A stretch of 64,000 bases of DNA. Source: Oscillospiraceae bacterium. GTDB lineage: Bacteria > Bacillota > Clostridia > Oscillospirales > Acutalibacteraceae. A program made the position numbers and the translations under genes. Within the stretch, counting starts at the first letter, position 1, and the number at the start of each line of letters is the position of its first letter. The stretch is taken from contig DPOR01000002.1 in the NCBI GenBank assembly GCA_003538135.1, positions 25,413 through 89,412 on the forward strand, in the 5' to 3' direction. The notes below the pieces were generated by a model. The model was not told the DNA's origin, made no database searches, and saw only the letters and a list, made by a program, of their open reading frames with translations. Shown in pieces: positions 33,472-43,263 of the stretch.

Positions 33472-34899
33472 TTATTCAACTTTTTCTTTGTCCTTTTCCT
33501 CGCGGCGCTCGGCGAACCAACCGCCCTTCTCGCGCTTAGAGTCGTCCTCCGCGTCCTCTTTTTCCTCTTCGACGGGGAGAATCTCGATTTTAACCTTGCC
33601 TATTCTCCTGTCCTCGACATTGAGAACCGTGAAACGCAGGTTCTTGTATTCGACCACGTTCATCTCGCCGTCCTGCGGGAGGTAGCCGAGCTCGCTTATT
33701 ATGAAGCCTCCGACGGTGTCGTAGTCGCCCTCGGGGAGGGTGACGTGGAACACCTCGTCGAGCTCGTCTATATAGGTCACGCCGTCGACCGTGAAGGTGG
33801 TGTCGTCGATCTTCGAGATTTCCTCCTCCTCGTCGTCGTATTCGTCCTGAATATTGCCGACTATCGATTCGAGAACATCCTCGAGGGTCACTATTCCGGC
33901 AGTGCCTCCGAACTCGTCGACGACTATCGCCATCTGCGTGTGCTTATCGGTCATCTGCTTGAACAGATCGCCGCAGGGCATCGACTCGGGGACAAAGACG
34001 GGCTCGCGGATAATATCGCGCAGTGTCACGTCCTCGGGCAGGTCGGTGCCGATATATTTGAGCAAATCTTTGACATACGCTATGCCGACTATATTGTCGG
34101 GATCGTCGTCATAAACGGGGATTCTCGAATAGCCGTTATCCATGGAGAGCGAAACGATCTCGCTCAGCGGATCGCTTATCTCCGCCGCCGTCATGTCGGT
34201 GCGGTGGGTCATTATATCCCCGGCGTCGAGGTCGTCGAACTCGAAGATGTTGTTTATCATCTCTTTCTGCGAGTCCTCTATGACGCCCTTTTCTCCGCCG
34301 ACGTCAACGAGCATACGTATCTCCTCCTCCGTCACGGGCTCCTCCGACGCATTCGGGTCATAGCCGAACAGACGGACAAGGCCGTTGGTGGACAGGGAGA
34401 GTATCTTAACAAAAGGCTTGGTTATCTTCTTGAAGCCAAGCAGTATGCCGACGACTCTGAACGAGACCTTTTCGGGCGCCTGCATGGCTATTCTCTTAGG
34501 CGCAAGCTCGCCTAAGACAAGCGAAAAATACGATGTTATGAGCGTAATGACAACGACGGAGAAGCCGTTGATAACGCCTGCGGGAATACCGCTCAGGAAG
34601 GATATCTTCCCTATAGCTCCGGAGAGCATATTGACGAATGTCTGCGATGCGGATGCGGAGGTCAAAAAGCCAGCGAGGGTCACGCCTATCTGAATAGTTG
34701 AAAGAAAGCCGCTCGAATCCGCGGTAAGCTTCAAAACCTGCTTTGCTTTTTTGTTGCCTTCCTCGGCCATTTTCGCTATCTTCGTGTCGTTGAGAGAGAT
34801 TATCGCTATCTCGCTCATGGCAAAGAAAGCATTGAGAAGAATAAGTACGAACAGCAAAATTATTTGAAAAATAAGATTGCCGGGGTCGGGGTCATCCAT
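33472..34899 (-). CDS. CNNM/HlyC-CorC-type membrane protein with CBS pair
   Basis: 475 residues. Domains in order: CNNM/DUF21 transmembrane domain (about 1-200, four hydrophobic segments, with AFFAMSEIAIISL), a CBS pair (about 220-345; IMTHRTDMTAAEI, YSRIPVYDDDPDNIVG, and HTQMAIVVDEFGGTAGIVTLED), and a C-terminal CorC_HlyC transporter-associated domain (DGVTYIDELDEVF to GKVKIEILP), ending in a charged tail. The family is linked to magnesium/cobalt efflux or transport. ATG at 34899 with AAAGGAG upstream. A perfect consensus promoter precedes it. Confidence 0.92.
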   Translation of the reverse strand: MDDPDPGNLIFQIILLFVLILLNAFFAMSEIAIISLNDTKIAKMAEEGNKKAKQVLKLTADSSGFLSTIQIGVTLAGFLTSASASQTFVNMLSGAIGKISFLSGIPAGVINGFSVVVITLITSYFSLVLGELAPKRIAMQAPEKVSFRVVGILLGFKKITKPFVKILSLSTNGLVRLFGYDPNASEEPVTEEEIRMLVDVGGEKGVIEDSQKEMINNIFEFDDLDAGDIMTHRTDMTAAEISDPLSEIVSLSMDNGYSRIPVYDDDPDNIVGIAYVKDLLKYIGTDLPEDVTLRDIIREPVFVPESMPCGDLFKQMTDKHTQMAIVVDEFGGTAGIVTLEDVLESIVGNIQDEYDDEEEEISKIDDTTFTVDGVTYIDELDEVFHVTLPEGDYDTVGGFIISELGYLPQDGEMNVVEYKNLRFTVLNVEDRRIGKVKIEILPVEEEKEDAEDDSKREKGGWFAERREEKDKEKVE

Positions 34900-34967
34900 A
34901 AATGGATTTGCTCCTTTCGGTTTAAATATTATTCACCGTCGGCATATACGCCGAGATGTTAAGTTTT

Positions 34968-34996
34968 ATTATACACATAAACATATTCTCTGTCAA
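34968..34996 (-). promoter_or_regulatory. Promoter of the CNNM/HlyC gene
   Basis: On the minus strand TTGACA (34991-34996), 17-bp spacer and TATAAT (34968-34973): perfect consensus, about 70 bases before the start. Confidence 0.85.
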
Positions 34997-35271
34997 ATAT
35001 TCAAACTCCGCCTCATCCTGCGCGGGAGCGCGTGAGGACTCCGCGCACGGCGGCGAAAGGCTATGAGAGACAAAATCAGTTGTTTTCGCTCGAAATCGGG
35101 GAAAAACGGACATTTTTGCACAGGCGCGGGAGTGCATATCCGACGCAAAGCGGCTGCGCTTTTGTCCGTTTTCGGGTATTATATTACATTATATAGGCCG
35201 GATATGTAAACTTCAACAAAATTGGATAAAGCATTAACGTGTTTTTTCTATTATTTTGGCTTATTTATCTG
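34997..35271. other. Intergenic region with a long-range inverted repeat
   Basis: No gene is supported. A 10-bp perfect inverted repeat (AAAACGGACA at 35103-35112 and TGTCCGTTTT at 35163-35172) encloses about 50 bases that are themselves partly palindromic. AT-rich sequence follows toward the nifJ promoter. Confidence 0.5.
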
Positions 35272-35300
35272 TTTACATTGACGCACAAAAATGTTACTAT
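35272..35300 (+). promoter_or_regulatory. nifJ promoter
   Basis: TTTACA (35272-35277), 17-bp spacer and TACTAT (35295-35300). A small palindrome ACGTT-CA-AACGT (35329-35340) lies in the leader just before the ribosome binding site. Confidence 0.6.
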
Positions 35301-35365
35301 ATTCGTGGTGTCATTTGACCAATGCCATACGTTCAAACGTTTATTAAAATAGGGAGGAACATAGA

Positions 35366-38300
35366 ATGGCAAGAATAGCAAAGAGCATGGACGGCAATAA
35401 TGCTGCTGCATATGTGTCGTACGCGTTCACAGAGGTTGCCGGTATCTACCCGATAACCCCTTCGAGCCCCATGGCTGACTATGTTGATCAGTGGTCGGCA
35501 AAGGGCATGAAAAATATTTTCGGCACGACCGTCAAGGTTGCCGAAATGCAGTCCGAGGCAGGCGCCGCCGGAACCGTTCACGGTTCTCTGGCCGCAGGTG
35601 CGCTCACAACCACCTACACCGCTTCCCAGGGTCTGCTCCTTATGATCCCCAACATGTATAAGATCGCCGGCGAGCTGCTTCCCGCAGTTTTCCATGTATC
35701 CGCAAGATGCGTCGCGTCTCACGCGCTCAACATCTTCGGCGATCACTCCGACGTCTACGCTTGCCGTCAGACAGGTTTCGCAATGCTTGCCGAGACCAAC
35801 CCGCAGGAGGTCATGGACCTCGGCGCCGTTGCTCATCTCGCGGCAATCAAGGGACGCGTTCCCTTCATCAACTTCTTCGACGGCTTCCGTACCTCTCACG
35901 AGATACAGAAGATCCAGGTCTGGGACTACGAGGACCTCAAGGAGATGTGCGACATGGACGCTGTTGAGGCGTTCAGAAAGCGCGCTCTCAACCCCGAGCA
36001 TCCCGTAATGCGCGGCTCTCACGAGAACGGAGATATTTTCTTCCAGCATCGCGAGGCCTGCAACAAGTATTACGACGCTATCCCCGGCATTGTCGAGGAG
36101 TATATGGACAAGGTCAACGCCAAGTTAGGCACTGACTACAAGCCCTTCAACTACTACGGCGCTCCCGACGCTGACAGAGTCATCGTCGCCATGGGCTCCA
36201 TCTGCGACGTCGCAGAGGAAGTTATCGACTACCTCACCGCCAAGGGCGAGAAGGTCGGTCTCGTCAAGGTTCGCCTTTACAGACCCTTCTCCGCTGACAG
36301 ACTTGTCGCAGCTATCCCCGCAACCGCAAAGAAGATAGCCGTTCTCGACAGAACAAAGGAGCCCGGCGCTCTCGGCGAGCCCCTCTATCTCGACGTTGTT
36401 ACCGCTCTTGCCACTAAGGGCGTATCGGCAAAGGTCTGCGGCGGCCGTTACGGCCTCGGTTCCAAGGACACTCCGCCCTCAAGCGTGTTCGCCGTATACG
36501 ACGAGCTCAAGAAGGACGAGCCCAAGAACCAGTTCACCATCGGCATCAACGACGATGTCACCCACCTGTCCCTCGAGGAGAAGGAAGCCCCCAACACCGC
36601 GGCTCCCGGCACCATCGAGTGCAAGTTCTGGGGTCTCGGCGGCGACGGCACAGTCGGCGCAAACAAGGACTCCATCAAGATAATCGGCGATCACACCGAC
36701 AAGTATATTCAGGCTTACTTCCAGTATGACTCGAAGAAGACGGGCGGTATCACCATCTCCCACCTTCGTTTCGGCGACAACCCGATAAAGAGCCCCTACT
36801 ATATCAACAAGGCCGACTTCGTTGCCTGCCACAACCCCTCCTATGTCGAGAAGGGCTATAAGATGGTCAACGACGTCAAGCCCGGCGGCGTCTATCTCAT
36901 CAACTGCCAGTGGGATGCAGCTGAGCTCAGCGAGAAGATGCCCGCAGAGGCAAAGCGCTATATCGCAAAGAACAACATTCAGCTCTACACCGTCAACGCT
37001 ATTGATATCGCGGCAAAGATCGGTCTGGGCAAGCGCACCAACACCGTTCTTCAGTCCGCTTTCTTCTCCCTTGCCAAGATTCTTCCCGAGGAAGAGGCTA
37101 TCGGCTACATGAAGGAGAAGGCCCAGAAGTTCATGAAGAAGGGCAAAGAGATAGTCGAGATGAACGAGAAGGCTATCGACGCGGGCGCTACCGCATATGT
37201 CAAGATCGACGTTCCCGCAGACTGGGCCGACGCTGTTGACGCTCCCAAGGCTGCCGTTGAAAACGGCCCCGAGAAGCTCGTCAAGATGGTTGACTCCATC
37301 ATGAAGCCCGTCGGTCTTATGAACGGCGATTCTCTCCCGGTTTCCGTATTCGTCGATCACGCGGACGGCACATTCGAGCAGGGCGCATCCGCCTATGAGA
37401 AGCGCGGCGTCGCGGTCATGGTTCCCGAGTGGAACGCAGAGACCTGCGCACAGTGCAACCAGTGCTCCTTCGTCTGCCCGCACGCAACTATCCGCCCGTA
37501 TCTTCTGACCGAGGAAGAGGCTGCCAACGCTCCCGAAGGCGCCGCTATCGTCGACAAGAAGGCCGGCAAGGGCAAGGGCGTCTATAAGTACACCCTCGCT
37601 GTTTCTCCCCTCGACTGCATGGGCTGCGGCGTCTGCGTAGGCGTCTGCCCGACCAACTCCCTCAAGATGGTCTCCCGTGAGAGCCAGGATGCAAAACAGC
37701 CCGTATTTGATTACATGGTCGCAAACGTCTCCGTCAAGGATGAGGTTGCAGACGGCACCGTTATCGGCAGCCAGTACAAGACTCCGCTGCTCGAGTTCTC
37801 CGGTTCCTGCGCAGGCTGCGCCGAGACCTCATATGCCCGTCTGATAACCCAGCTGTTCGGCGATAAGATGTATATCTCCAACGCCACCGGCTGCTCGTCC
37901 ATCTGGGGCGGCCCCGCTGCGACTTCCCCCTACACCACCAACAAGAACGGCCACGGCCCCGCATGGGCCAACTCCCTGTTCGAGGACAACGCCGAGCACG
38001 GCTTCGGTATGCTTCTCGGCCAGAACGCCGTACGCAACAGACTCATAGCAAAGGTCGAGGCTATCGCCGAGTCCGACAAGGCCTCCGATGAGATCAAGGC
38101 CGCCGCCAAGGCATTCCTTGACACGAAGGACGACGTCAAGACTAACGGCGCTGCCGCAGACGCACTTGCCGACGCTATCAAGGATATCGACTGCGCAGAC
38201 TGCAAGGATATCGTTGAGAACAAGGAGTTCCTCTCCAAGAAGAGCGTTTGGATCTTCGGCGGCGACGGCTGGGCATACGATATCGGTTTCGGCGGCGTTG

Positions 38301-38908
38301 ACCACGTCCTTGCCTCCGGCGAGAATGTCAACATCATGGTCTTCGATACCGAGGTCTATTCCAACACCGGCGGACAGGCTTCCAAGGCTTCTCAGATCGG
38401 TCAGGTCGCTCAGTTCGCGGCTGCCGGTAAGTCGATAGCCAAGAAGAGCCTTGCCGAGATAGCGATGAGCTACGGCTATGTCTATGTCGCTCAGATAGCT
38501 ATGGGCGCTAACATGAACCAGACGATAAAGGCTATCGAAGAGGCAGAGGCTTATCCGGGCCCGTCTATAGTCATCGCCTACGCTCCCTGCGAGATGCACT
38601 CCATCAAGGGCGGCATGGTCAACTGCCAGAAGGAAATGAAGAGAGCTGTCGAATGCGGCTACTGGAATATGTTCCGCTTCAACCCGGCACTCAAGGCAGA
38701 GGGCAAGAACCCCTTCACCATCGACAGCAAGCAGCCTGTCACCGAGGAGTACCGCAACTTCCTGCTCAACGAGGCTCGTTATTCCTCGCTGACCCGCTCG
38801 TTCCCCGAGCGCGCAGAGAAGCTGTTCGGCGAAGCCGAAGTCAAGAGCGTCGAGAGATATGAGCACCTGCTCAGACTCAAGGACCTCTATGCACCCAAGG
38901 CTGACTGA
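35366..38908 (+). CDS. nifJ: Pyruvate:ferredoxin (flavodoxin) oxidoreductase
   Basis: 1180 residues, single-chain PFOR of normal length. Oxidatively decarboxylates pyruvate to acetyl-CoA, CO2 and reduced ferredoxin, the central step of clostridial fermentation. Order: pyrimidine-binding domain (MDGNNAAAYVSYAFTEVAGIYPIT), domains II-III (EQGASAYEKRGVA...PEW), a two-[4Fe-4S] ferredoxin domain near 690-765 (CAQCNQCSFVCP and CMGCGVCVGVCP), and a TPP domain (SCAGCAET, GDGWAYDIGFGG, NTGGQASKAS). GGAGG precedes ATG 35366. Codon use is highly biased toward C-ending codons, consistent with strong expression. Confidence 0.98.
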   Translation: MARIAKSMDGNNAAAYVSYAFTEVAGIYPITPSSPMADYVDQWSAKGMKNIFGTTVKVAEMQSEAGAAGTVHGSLAAGALTTTYTASQGLLLMIPNMYKIAGELLPAVFHVSARCVASHALNIFGDHSDVYACRQTGFAMLAETNPQEVMDLGAVAHLAAIKGRVPFINFFDGFRTSHEIQKIQVWDYEDLKEMCDMDAVEAFRKRALNPEHPVMRGSHENGDIFFQHREACNKYYDAIPGIVEEYMDKVNAKLGTDYKPFNYYGAPDADRVIVAMGSICDVAEEVIDYLTAKGEKVGLVKVRLYRPFSADRLVAAIPATAKKIAVLDRTKEPGALGEPLYLDVVTALATKGVSAKVCGGRYGLGSKDTPPSSVFAVYDELKKDEPKNQFTIGINDDVTHLSLEEKEAPNTAAPGTIECKFWGLGGDGTVGANKDSIKIIGDHTDKYIQAYFQYDSKKTGGITISHLRFGDNPIKSPYYINKADFVACHNPSYVEKGYKMVNDVKPGGVYLINCQWDAAELSEKMPAEAKRYIAKNNIQLYTVNAIDIAAKIGLGKRTNTVLQSAFFSLAKILPEEEAIGYMKEKAQKFMKKGKEIVEMNEKAIDAGATAYVKIDVPADWADAVDAPKAAVENGPEKLVKMVDSIMKPVGLMNGDSLPVSVFVDHADGTFEQGASAYEKRGVAVMVPEWNAETCAQCNQCSFVCPHATIRPYLLTEEEAANAPEGAAIVDKKAGKGKGVYKYTLAVSPLDCMGCGVCVGVCPTNSLKMVSRESQDAKQPVFDYMVANVSVKDEVADGTVIGSQYKTPLLEFSGSCAGCAETSYARLITQLFGDKMYISNATGCSSIWGGPAATSPYTTNKNGHGPAWANSLFEDNAEHGFGMLLGQNAVRNRLIAKVEAIAESDKASDEIKAAAKAFLDTKDDVKTNGAAADALADAIKDIDCADCKDIVENKEFLSKKSVWIFGGDGWAYDIGFGGVDHVLASGENVNIMVFDTEVYSNTGGQASKASQIGQVAQFAAAGKSIAKKSLAEIAMSYGYVYVAQIAMGANMNQTIKAIEEAEAYPGPSIVIAYAPCEMHSIKGGMVNCQKEMKRAVECGYWNMFRFNPALKAEGKNPFTIDSKQPVTEEYRNFLLNEARYSSLTRSFPERAEKLFGEAEVKSVERYEHLLRLKDLYAPKAD

Positions 38909-38929
38909 TAAATAAACTAAATATGTTTT

Positions 38930-38962
38930 CCGCCGTGCTTCAAAAGAGCGCGGCGGTTTTTT
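38930..38962 (+). terminator. nifJ terminator
   Basis: CCGCCGTGC and GCGCGGCGG pair around a TTCAAAAGA loop, followed by TTTTTTG. Confidence 0.85.
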
Positions 38963-39099
38963 GTTCAATTCGTCGGTTTATTTATGCTCGGCGGTGTGAT
39001 ATAATTAGATATATTCTAAGCCGCAAATTCATTGCGGTATGAACATCAGACTAAAAATGCTCCGGCAGCATCGGAGACGCACAGAGAATAAAGCGGGTA

Positions 39100-40281
39100 A
39101 TGATTTTGGATAAAGCGAAAAAGAAAAGAATAATAGTATATGTCTCGACGATAGTCCTGTCGATAATCTATCTGTTCACCGCATACAAAATCGCTATAGG
39201 CGACGGCGTTTTCGGCGACAAGGAGGATATTGTCACCGTTCGCGCGAAGGTGCTGCGGATAACGGATGAAAAAGAAACCGTGAGCGACGAGGAGAGCGGC
39301 GGAAAAATCAGTATGCAGTATGTTTTCTTCGAGGCGAAGGCTGTTTCCGGCGAGGTACGCGGCAAGACGCTCTATGCCGTTCAGGAGAGAGACCTGCTCT
39401 ACGGTCTGCCGCAGCCGACTGTCGAGGTCGGCGACAAAGTCATCCTCGTCTATGAGCCGAACGACGACGGCACCGCCGACTACTATCTGTCGGACTTCTC
39501 GCGCATAACGCCGCTCGTCATACTCTGCGCGTTTTTCTTCCTGTTGATACTGATTTTCGGGCGCAAAAAAGGACTCGATACGATAATATCGCTCGTGTTC
39601 ACCTGCCTCGCCGTGTTCATCAACCTTATCCCCGCGATACTGAACGGTCAGAACATCTACGCATGGTCAATAATCACCTGCGTTTATATCACCGTTATGA
39701 CGCTCATGCTCATTGAGGGGCTGAATGTCAAGTGCTTCGCGGCGGGCGTCGGCTGCGTCGGCGGAGTGCTCGTCGCGGGCGCGCTCGAGCTTATACTGCG
39801 CGATCAGATAAAGATGACGGGCGTCCTCGACTCGGAGTGGCTCTATCTCTACAATCTGAACCCAGAAAACCCGATTGACCTCAAGGCGATAATCTTCGCT
39901 ATGATAATCGTCGGCGCCGTGGGCGCGGTCATGGACGTTGCGATGTCCATTGCCTCGTCTCTGTGCGAAATAAACGAAAAATCTCCCGACCTCCCGGCGC
40001 GCGAGCTGCTGAAATCCGGCCTGACAATCGGGCGCGACATAATGGGCACTATGGCGAACACCCTTGTGCTCGCCTATATAGGCTCCGCTCTTTGCTGTAT
40101 GCTCCTTATGGTCACCTACAGCAGCAACGTCGGTCAGATACTAAACCGCGAGCAGATAGCCGTCGAGATTCTCCAGGCGCTCGCCGGCTCGATAGGCATA
40201 CTCGCCGCCCTGCCGCTGACCGCCCTGACGAGCGTGCTCTGCCTAAAGCCCCTGAACAGAATTAAACGGAAAGGGCACTGA
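39100..40281 (+). CDS. YibE/F-family membrane protein
   Basis: 393 residues. A first membrane segment (IVYVSTIVLSIIYLFTAYKI), an extracytoplasmic beta-rich domain (about 35-130; VRAKVLRITDEKE, GDKVILVYEPND), then seven or so membrane helices in the YibE/F domain, with IIFAMIIVGAVGAVMDVAMSIASSL and GRDIMGTMANTLVLAYIGSALC as typical blocks. Function unknown; the family is found in many Gram-positives. The start could be ATG 39100 or TTG 39106; GCGGG is better spaced for the TTG. The 3' end of this gene has a degenerate duplicate at 721-766. Confidence 0.85.
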   Translation: MILDKAKKKRIIVYVSTIVLSIIYLFTAYKIAIGDGVFGDKEDIVTVRAKVLRITDEKETVSDEESGGKISMQYVFFEAKAVSGEVRGKTLYAVQERDLLYGLPQPTVEVGDKVILVYEPNDDGTADYYLSDFSRITPLVILCAFFFLLILIFGRKKGLDTIISLVFTCLAVFINLIPAILNGQNIYAWSIITCVYITVMTLMLIEGLNVKCFAAGVGCVGGVLVAGALELILRDQIKMTGVLDSEWLYLYNLNPENPIDLKAIIFAMIIVGAVGAVMDVAMSIASSLCEINEKSPDLPARELLKSGLTIGRDIMGTMANTLVLAYIGSALCCMLLMVTYSSNVGQILNREQIAVEILQALAGSIGILAALPLTALTSVLCLKPLNRIKRKGH

Positions 40282-40356
40282 ATATAATTGCAGACGGAAA
40301 TGCCGTTTCATTGAGATAAAAAATCGGAATATAACGTCTGTTCTTTTCATAAAAAC

Positions 40357-40399
40357 AAAGACAGCTGCAACAGAAAAACTGCTGCGGCTGTCTTTCTTA
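40357..40399. terminator. Bidirectional terminator
   Basis: AAAGACAGCTGCA and TGCGGCTGTCTTT form a stem between the convergent YibE/F gene and the large protein gene at 40424; T-rich on both sides. Confidence 0.7.
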
Positions 40400-40423
40400 T
40401 TATGCCGTTTTGAGCGGCATTTT

Positions 40424-42601
40424 TCACTGCGTTCTGAGTATCTCCTCGAGCTCGTCGGCGGTCATGTCGCCGCCCTCGCCCTCCTCCTTAATAAGACCGT
40501 TGTAGCGGCCTATCCAATAGGGCATGATGAGGTTGTAGGAGCCGTTGACGCTGATTCTGTCCTCCCCTTTTCCCTGGCGGGCGTGGAAGAAATCGGTGCC
40601 CGTGCTGCCGCGCTCGTCCATCGCAACGGCGTAGGGTATCGGCTTTTCGGTATCCTTATACCAGAGCATACCGTCCTCCTCGCAGGCGTCGGGGCGAGTG
40701 GTGTTGTCGATAAATATCTCGCGGGAGCTTATCGGATAGCGCGAGGCCTGCCACGCGAGAACATCCTTGCAGGCTCTGCCGAATGCGTCGTATTTTTCCT
40801 CGTCGGGATACATCAGCTGATAGACGAGCGACCACTCTATGTCGCGCCCGTACCTTTCGAGTCTCCACCAGCAGTCCGCGCCGCGCCTGAACTTTTCAAG
40901 CAGTATCGGGTCATCCTCGAGCTGCGACATTGTGTAGTAAACTACCGCCGCCATGCGCGTGTCGGAATAGTTCATGGTCTTTACGACTATCGGAAACAGC
41001 GTATCGGAGTCAAGCTCCTCGTTGCGGAGATATTCTTTTATCTTGTTTTCGTAGCGCTCATAGTGCTCGCAGGCGAGGTCTGCATAGCGGTAGGGCTCCT
41101 CAAGCGCAAGCTTGCGGTATTCCTTAGCCCAGCGGTCGTTACCCGTGACATGATGGGCAACCTTGAAAAGCTGGAGCAATATCATCGTGCCCAGCGGCCC
41201 GTCCTCGTAGCCCTCACAGTCGCGGTTGAGATAATATTCCCTTGTCATACGCGCCCATGAGGTCGGCTGACCGCCCGCGTCGGTGTGGGCGTAGTCATTA
41301 TCCGCAAAGTGGCGGGCGTGGCGCTCGGCGACTGTCGCGATTATCTCGCGCAGCTCCGGGTCATCCTCCCCGAGTATATCATAGGCGAGCTGCCAAATTG
41401 CGTAGTGACCCGTCAGCTCGTCGTTCGAGGTGTCGCACTTATAGACTATGTCATCGTCGCCCCAGTGCCTGCCTGTCGCAGGGTCGATTTCGTCCGTATA
41501 GAGGCGGCGCAGGCGCTCGGGAATTTCCAGCGAGCTGTCAACAGTCAGCAGCCCGGGCAGATCATCTCCCTTTTCGCTGCTCGTGGGCACGCGCACGCTG
41601 ACAAGCTTCCCGTCGGGGTCATAGACCTTTTTAAAGAAAACGCCGTCGCTGAAGGGTATCGGGTCGTTTACGGGGTCGGTGACATGATAAGAGCGCGCTA
41701 TATAACCCTCAACGTTGCGGAAAACTATCTCCGGCACCGCGTCGCGCTCCGCCCAGTCATCCTCATCGACGGGGCCGAGCTCGGCGTGAACAAAGCCCGC
41801 AGGGCCGAAATCGGGGATGTTGAGCCTGCCCTCCCTGCCGCGCTTGAGGTAGCCCTTTGACGCTCGGTTTGTGCCCGGCTCGTTGTAGCGGACAAACGAC
41901 GCGACTTTGCCCTTCCATGCGGGAATGTATTCGAGCAGGAGCACAGCCTCCGTCCAGCGGGTCGCAACTTTGCGCGCGTGCTCTATCTGCTCGGGGGTAT
42001 ACTTCGGGTCGTTCTTCATCACGCCGTAGCGGCAGATGTCTCCCATGGCGACAAGCGCAGTCCAGAGTCCGTCGTTGTCGGACTCGTGGGGCACCCAGCG
42101 GTTTCTCTCGGCGCTCCAATCAGTGCCGCTGAGCATTCCGCGGCGCTGAACTATTCTCTCGTCCATGGCAGAATGAAGATTCGCCTTGTGCTCGACCGAG
42201 AGCAGACGCATCTCAATGTGCGAAACGCCGGTTTCGGTCAGCACCCACACGCCGTCTTTGCCGTCCGGTTCAACGGCTTTGACGCTGTTATCAAGCATAC
42301 AGGCGTTGGCTCTGAAACACTGCACGCGGTCGAGCTCATCCTTTTCGCTCTCGTCTATGCGCCAAAGTCCCTCGTTTGTGCCTATCCACAGCACATTTTT
42401 ATCGTCAACGCAAAAGCAGGTGACATCGCGGGGCACTATGAACTTCGGCAGGCGCTGCTTCTCGCCTTCGCCGAGCTCTCTCTTAGGCAGAGCCGCAAGC
42501 TCCGCCGCCTTTTCGGGTCTGTCTTCTCTTTTGTACCGTCTCGCGACGCGCATAAGACGCGCTGAAAGCGAAGCCGGTTTTCCGTGGTAATCGTGTTTCA
42601 T
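40424..42601 (-). CDS. Large protein with propeller-like N-terminus and glycosidase-like body
   Basis: About 725 residues, no signal peptide. The N-terminal ~130 residues contain two short propeller-blade repeats of the two-component-regulator type: NVLWIGTNEGLWRID (69-83) and GVWVLTETGVSHIEM (117-131). The remaining ~590 residues are mainly helical with many Trp/Tyr/Asp (WTALVAMGDICRYG, HYAIWQLAYDILGED, YADLACEHYERYENKI, WWRLERYGRDIEWSL), resembling an (alpha/alpha)6-barrel such as glycosidases or lyases, but I cannot assign a family. ATG at 42601 is chosen because GGAGGG sits 6-7 bases upstream; ATG 42631 has no such site. Function unknown. Confidence 0.7.
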   Translation of the reverse strand: MKHDYHGKPASLSARLMRVARRYKREDRPEKAAELAALPKRELGEGEKQRLPKFIVPRDVTCFCVDDKNVLWIGTNEGLWRIDESEKDELDRVQCFRANACMLDNSVKAVEPDGKDGVWVLTETGVSHIEMRLLSVEHKANLHSAMDERIVQRRGMLSGTDWSAERNRWVPHESDNDGLWTALVAMGDICRYGVMKNDPKYTPEQIEHARKVATRWTEAVLLLEYIPAWKGKVASFVRYNEPGTNRASKGYLKRGREGRLNIPDFGPAGFVHAELGPVDEDDWAERDAVPEIVFRNVEGYIARSYHVTDPVNDPIPFSDGVFFKKVYDPDGKLVSVRVPTSSEKGDDLPGLLTVDSSLEIPERLRRLYTDEIDPATGRHWGDDDIVYKCDTSNDELTGHYAIWQLAYDILGEDDPELREIIATVAERHARHFADNDYAHTDAGGQPTSWARMTREYYLNRDCEGYEDGPLGTMILLQLFKVAHHVTGNDRWAKEYRKLALEEPYRYADLACEHYERYENKIKEYLRNEELDSDTLFPIVVKTMNYSDTRMAAVVYYTMSQLEDDPILLEKFRRGADCWWRLERYGRDIEWSLVYQLMYPDEEKYDAFGRACKDVLAWQASRYPISSREIFIDNTTRPDACEEDGMLWYKDTEKPIPYAVAMDERGSTGTDFFHARQGKGEDRISVNGSYNLIMPYWIGRYNGLIKEEGEGGDMTADELEEILRTQ

Positions 42602-42693
42602 CGGCGTCCCTCCTGAGATAAATTTACACATTATATATTATATCAGAGGTCAGCCCTCGGAGTAAAGCTTTTTTCCGATTCTCCGCAAAAGTA

Positions 42694-43263
42694 TCAATCC
42701 CAAATCCATTTGGAAAAATACGTGTTTTGATAATAAATGACTCTCTCTGTCCTCTCCCCGTCAGAAAAAATATGCTGCGAGCCGAACTGCTCGACTTCGC
42801 TGAAGCCGCGATTTTTCATATATTCCGTGAACAGCTCGTAGTCCGGTCGGGCGACAACTACTCTCGGCGAGCGTTGTATTTCAACATATTCCCTGTCGGC
42901 AGCCGTCACCTGTACAAATCCGTTGGCGGCAGCAAAAAAATTCACCGTGCCGAATTTTGCGGATGATATCAGACTGCCGCCGAGCAAAACGGCGAGCAAC
43001 AGAACTGCCGCAAATGCGGATATCACAATATGTCTTTTCCTGTTAATCTTCCCTGCAAAAGCTTTGAGCCGCTTTTCGTCATCATTTTCCGTATCCGAAA
43101 CGGCAGACTCAATAGCATCGGCGACTTTCAGCTTTTCGAGCTCCGCGCGGCACTCGGCGCACCCGATAAGATGCTCTTCAACGAAAGATGCCGTGTCCGC
43201 GCTCACCATTTTATCAGCATACAGCGGCAGAATATCGCGAATGATATTGCACTCATTTCTCAT
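42694..43263 (-). CDS. Anti-sigma factor with zinc-finger (zf-HC2) domain
   Basis: 189 residues. N-terminal ZAS/zf-HC2 motif FVEEHLIGCAECRAEL (HxxxCxxC, about residues 28-43), a cytoplasmic linker, one transmembrane segment at about 77-98 (HIVISAFAAVLLLAVLLGGSL), and an extracytoplasmic ~90-residue domain. Such proteins hold an ECF sigma factor inactive until a surface signal arrives. The start overlaps the end of the ECF sigma gene by 11 bases, the usual sigma/anti-sigma arrangement. The sensed signal is unknown. Confidence 0.88.
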   Translation of the reverse strand: MRNECNIIRDILPLYADKMVSADTASFVEEHLIGCAECRAELEKLKVADAIESAVSDTENDDEKRLKAFAGKINRKRHIVISAFAAVLLLAVLLGGSLISSAKFGTVNFFAAANGFVQVTAADREYVEIQRSPRVVVARPDYELFTEYMKNRGFSEVEQFGSQHIFSDGERTERVIYYQNTYFSKWIWD

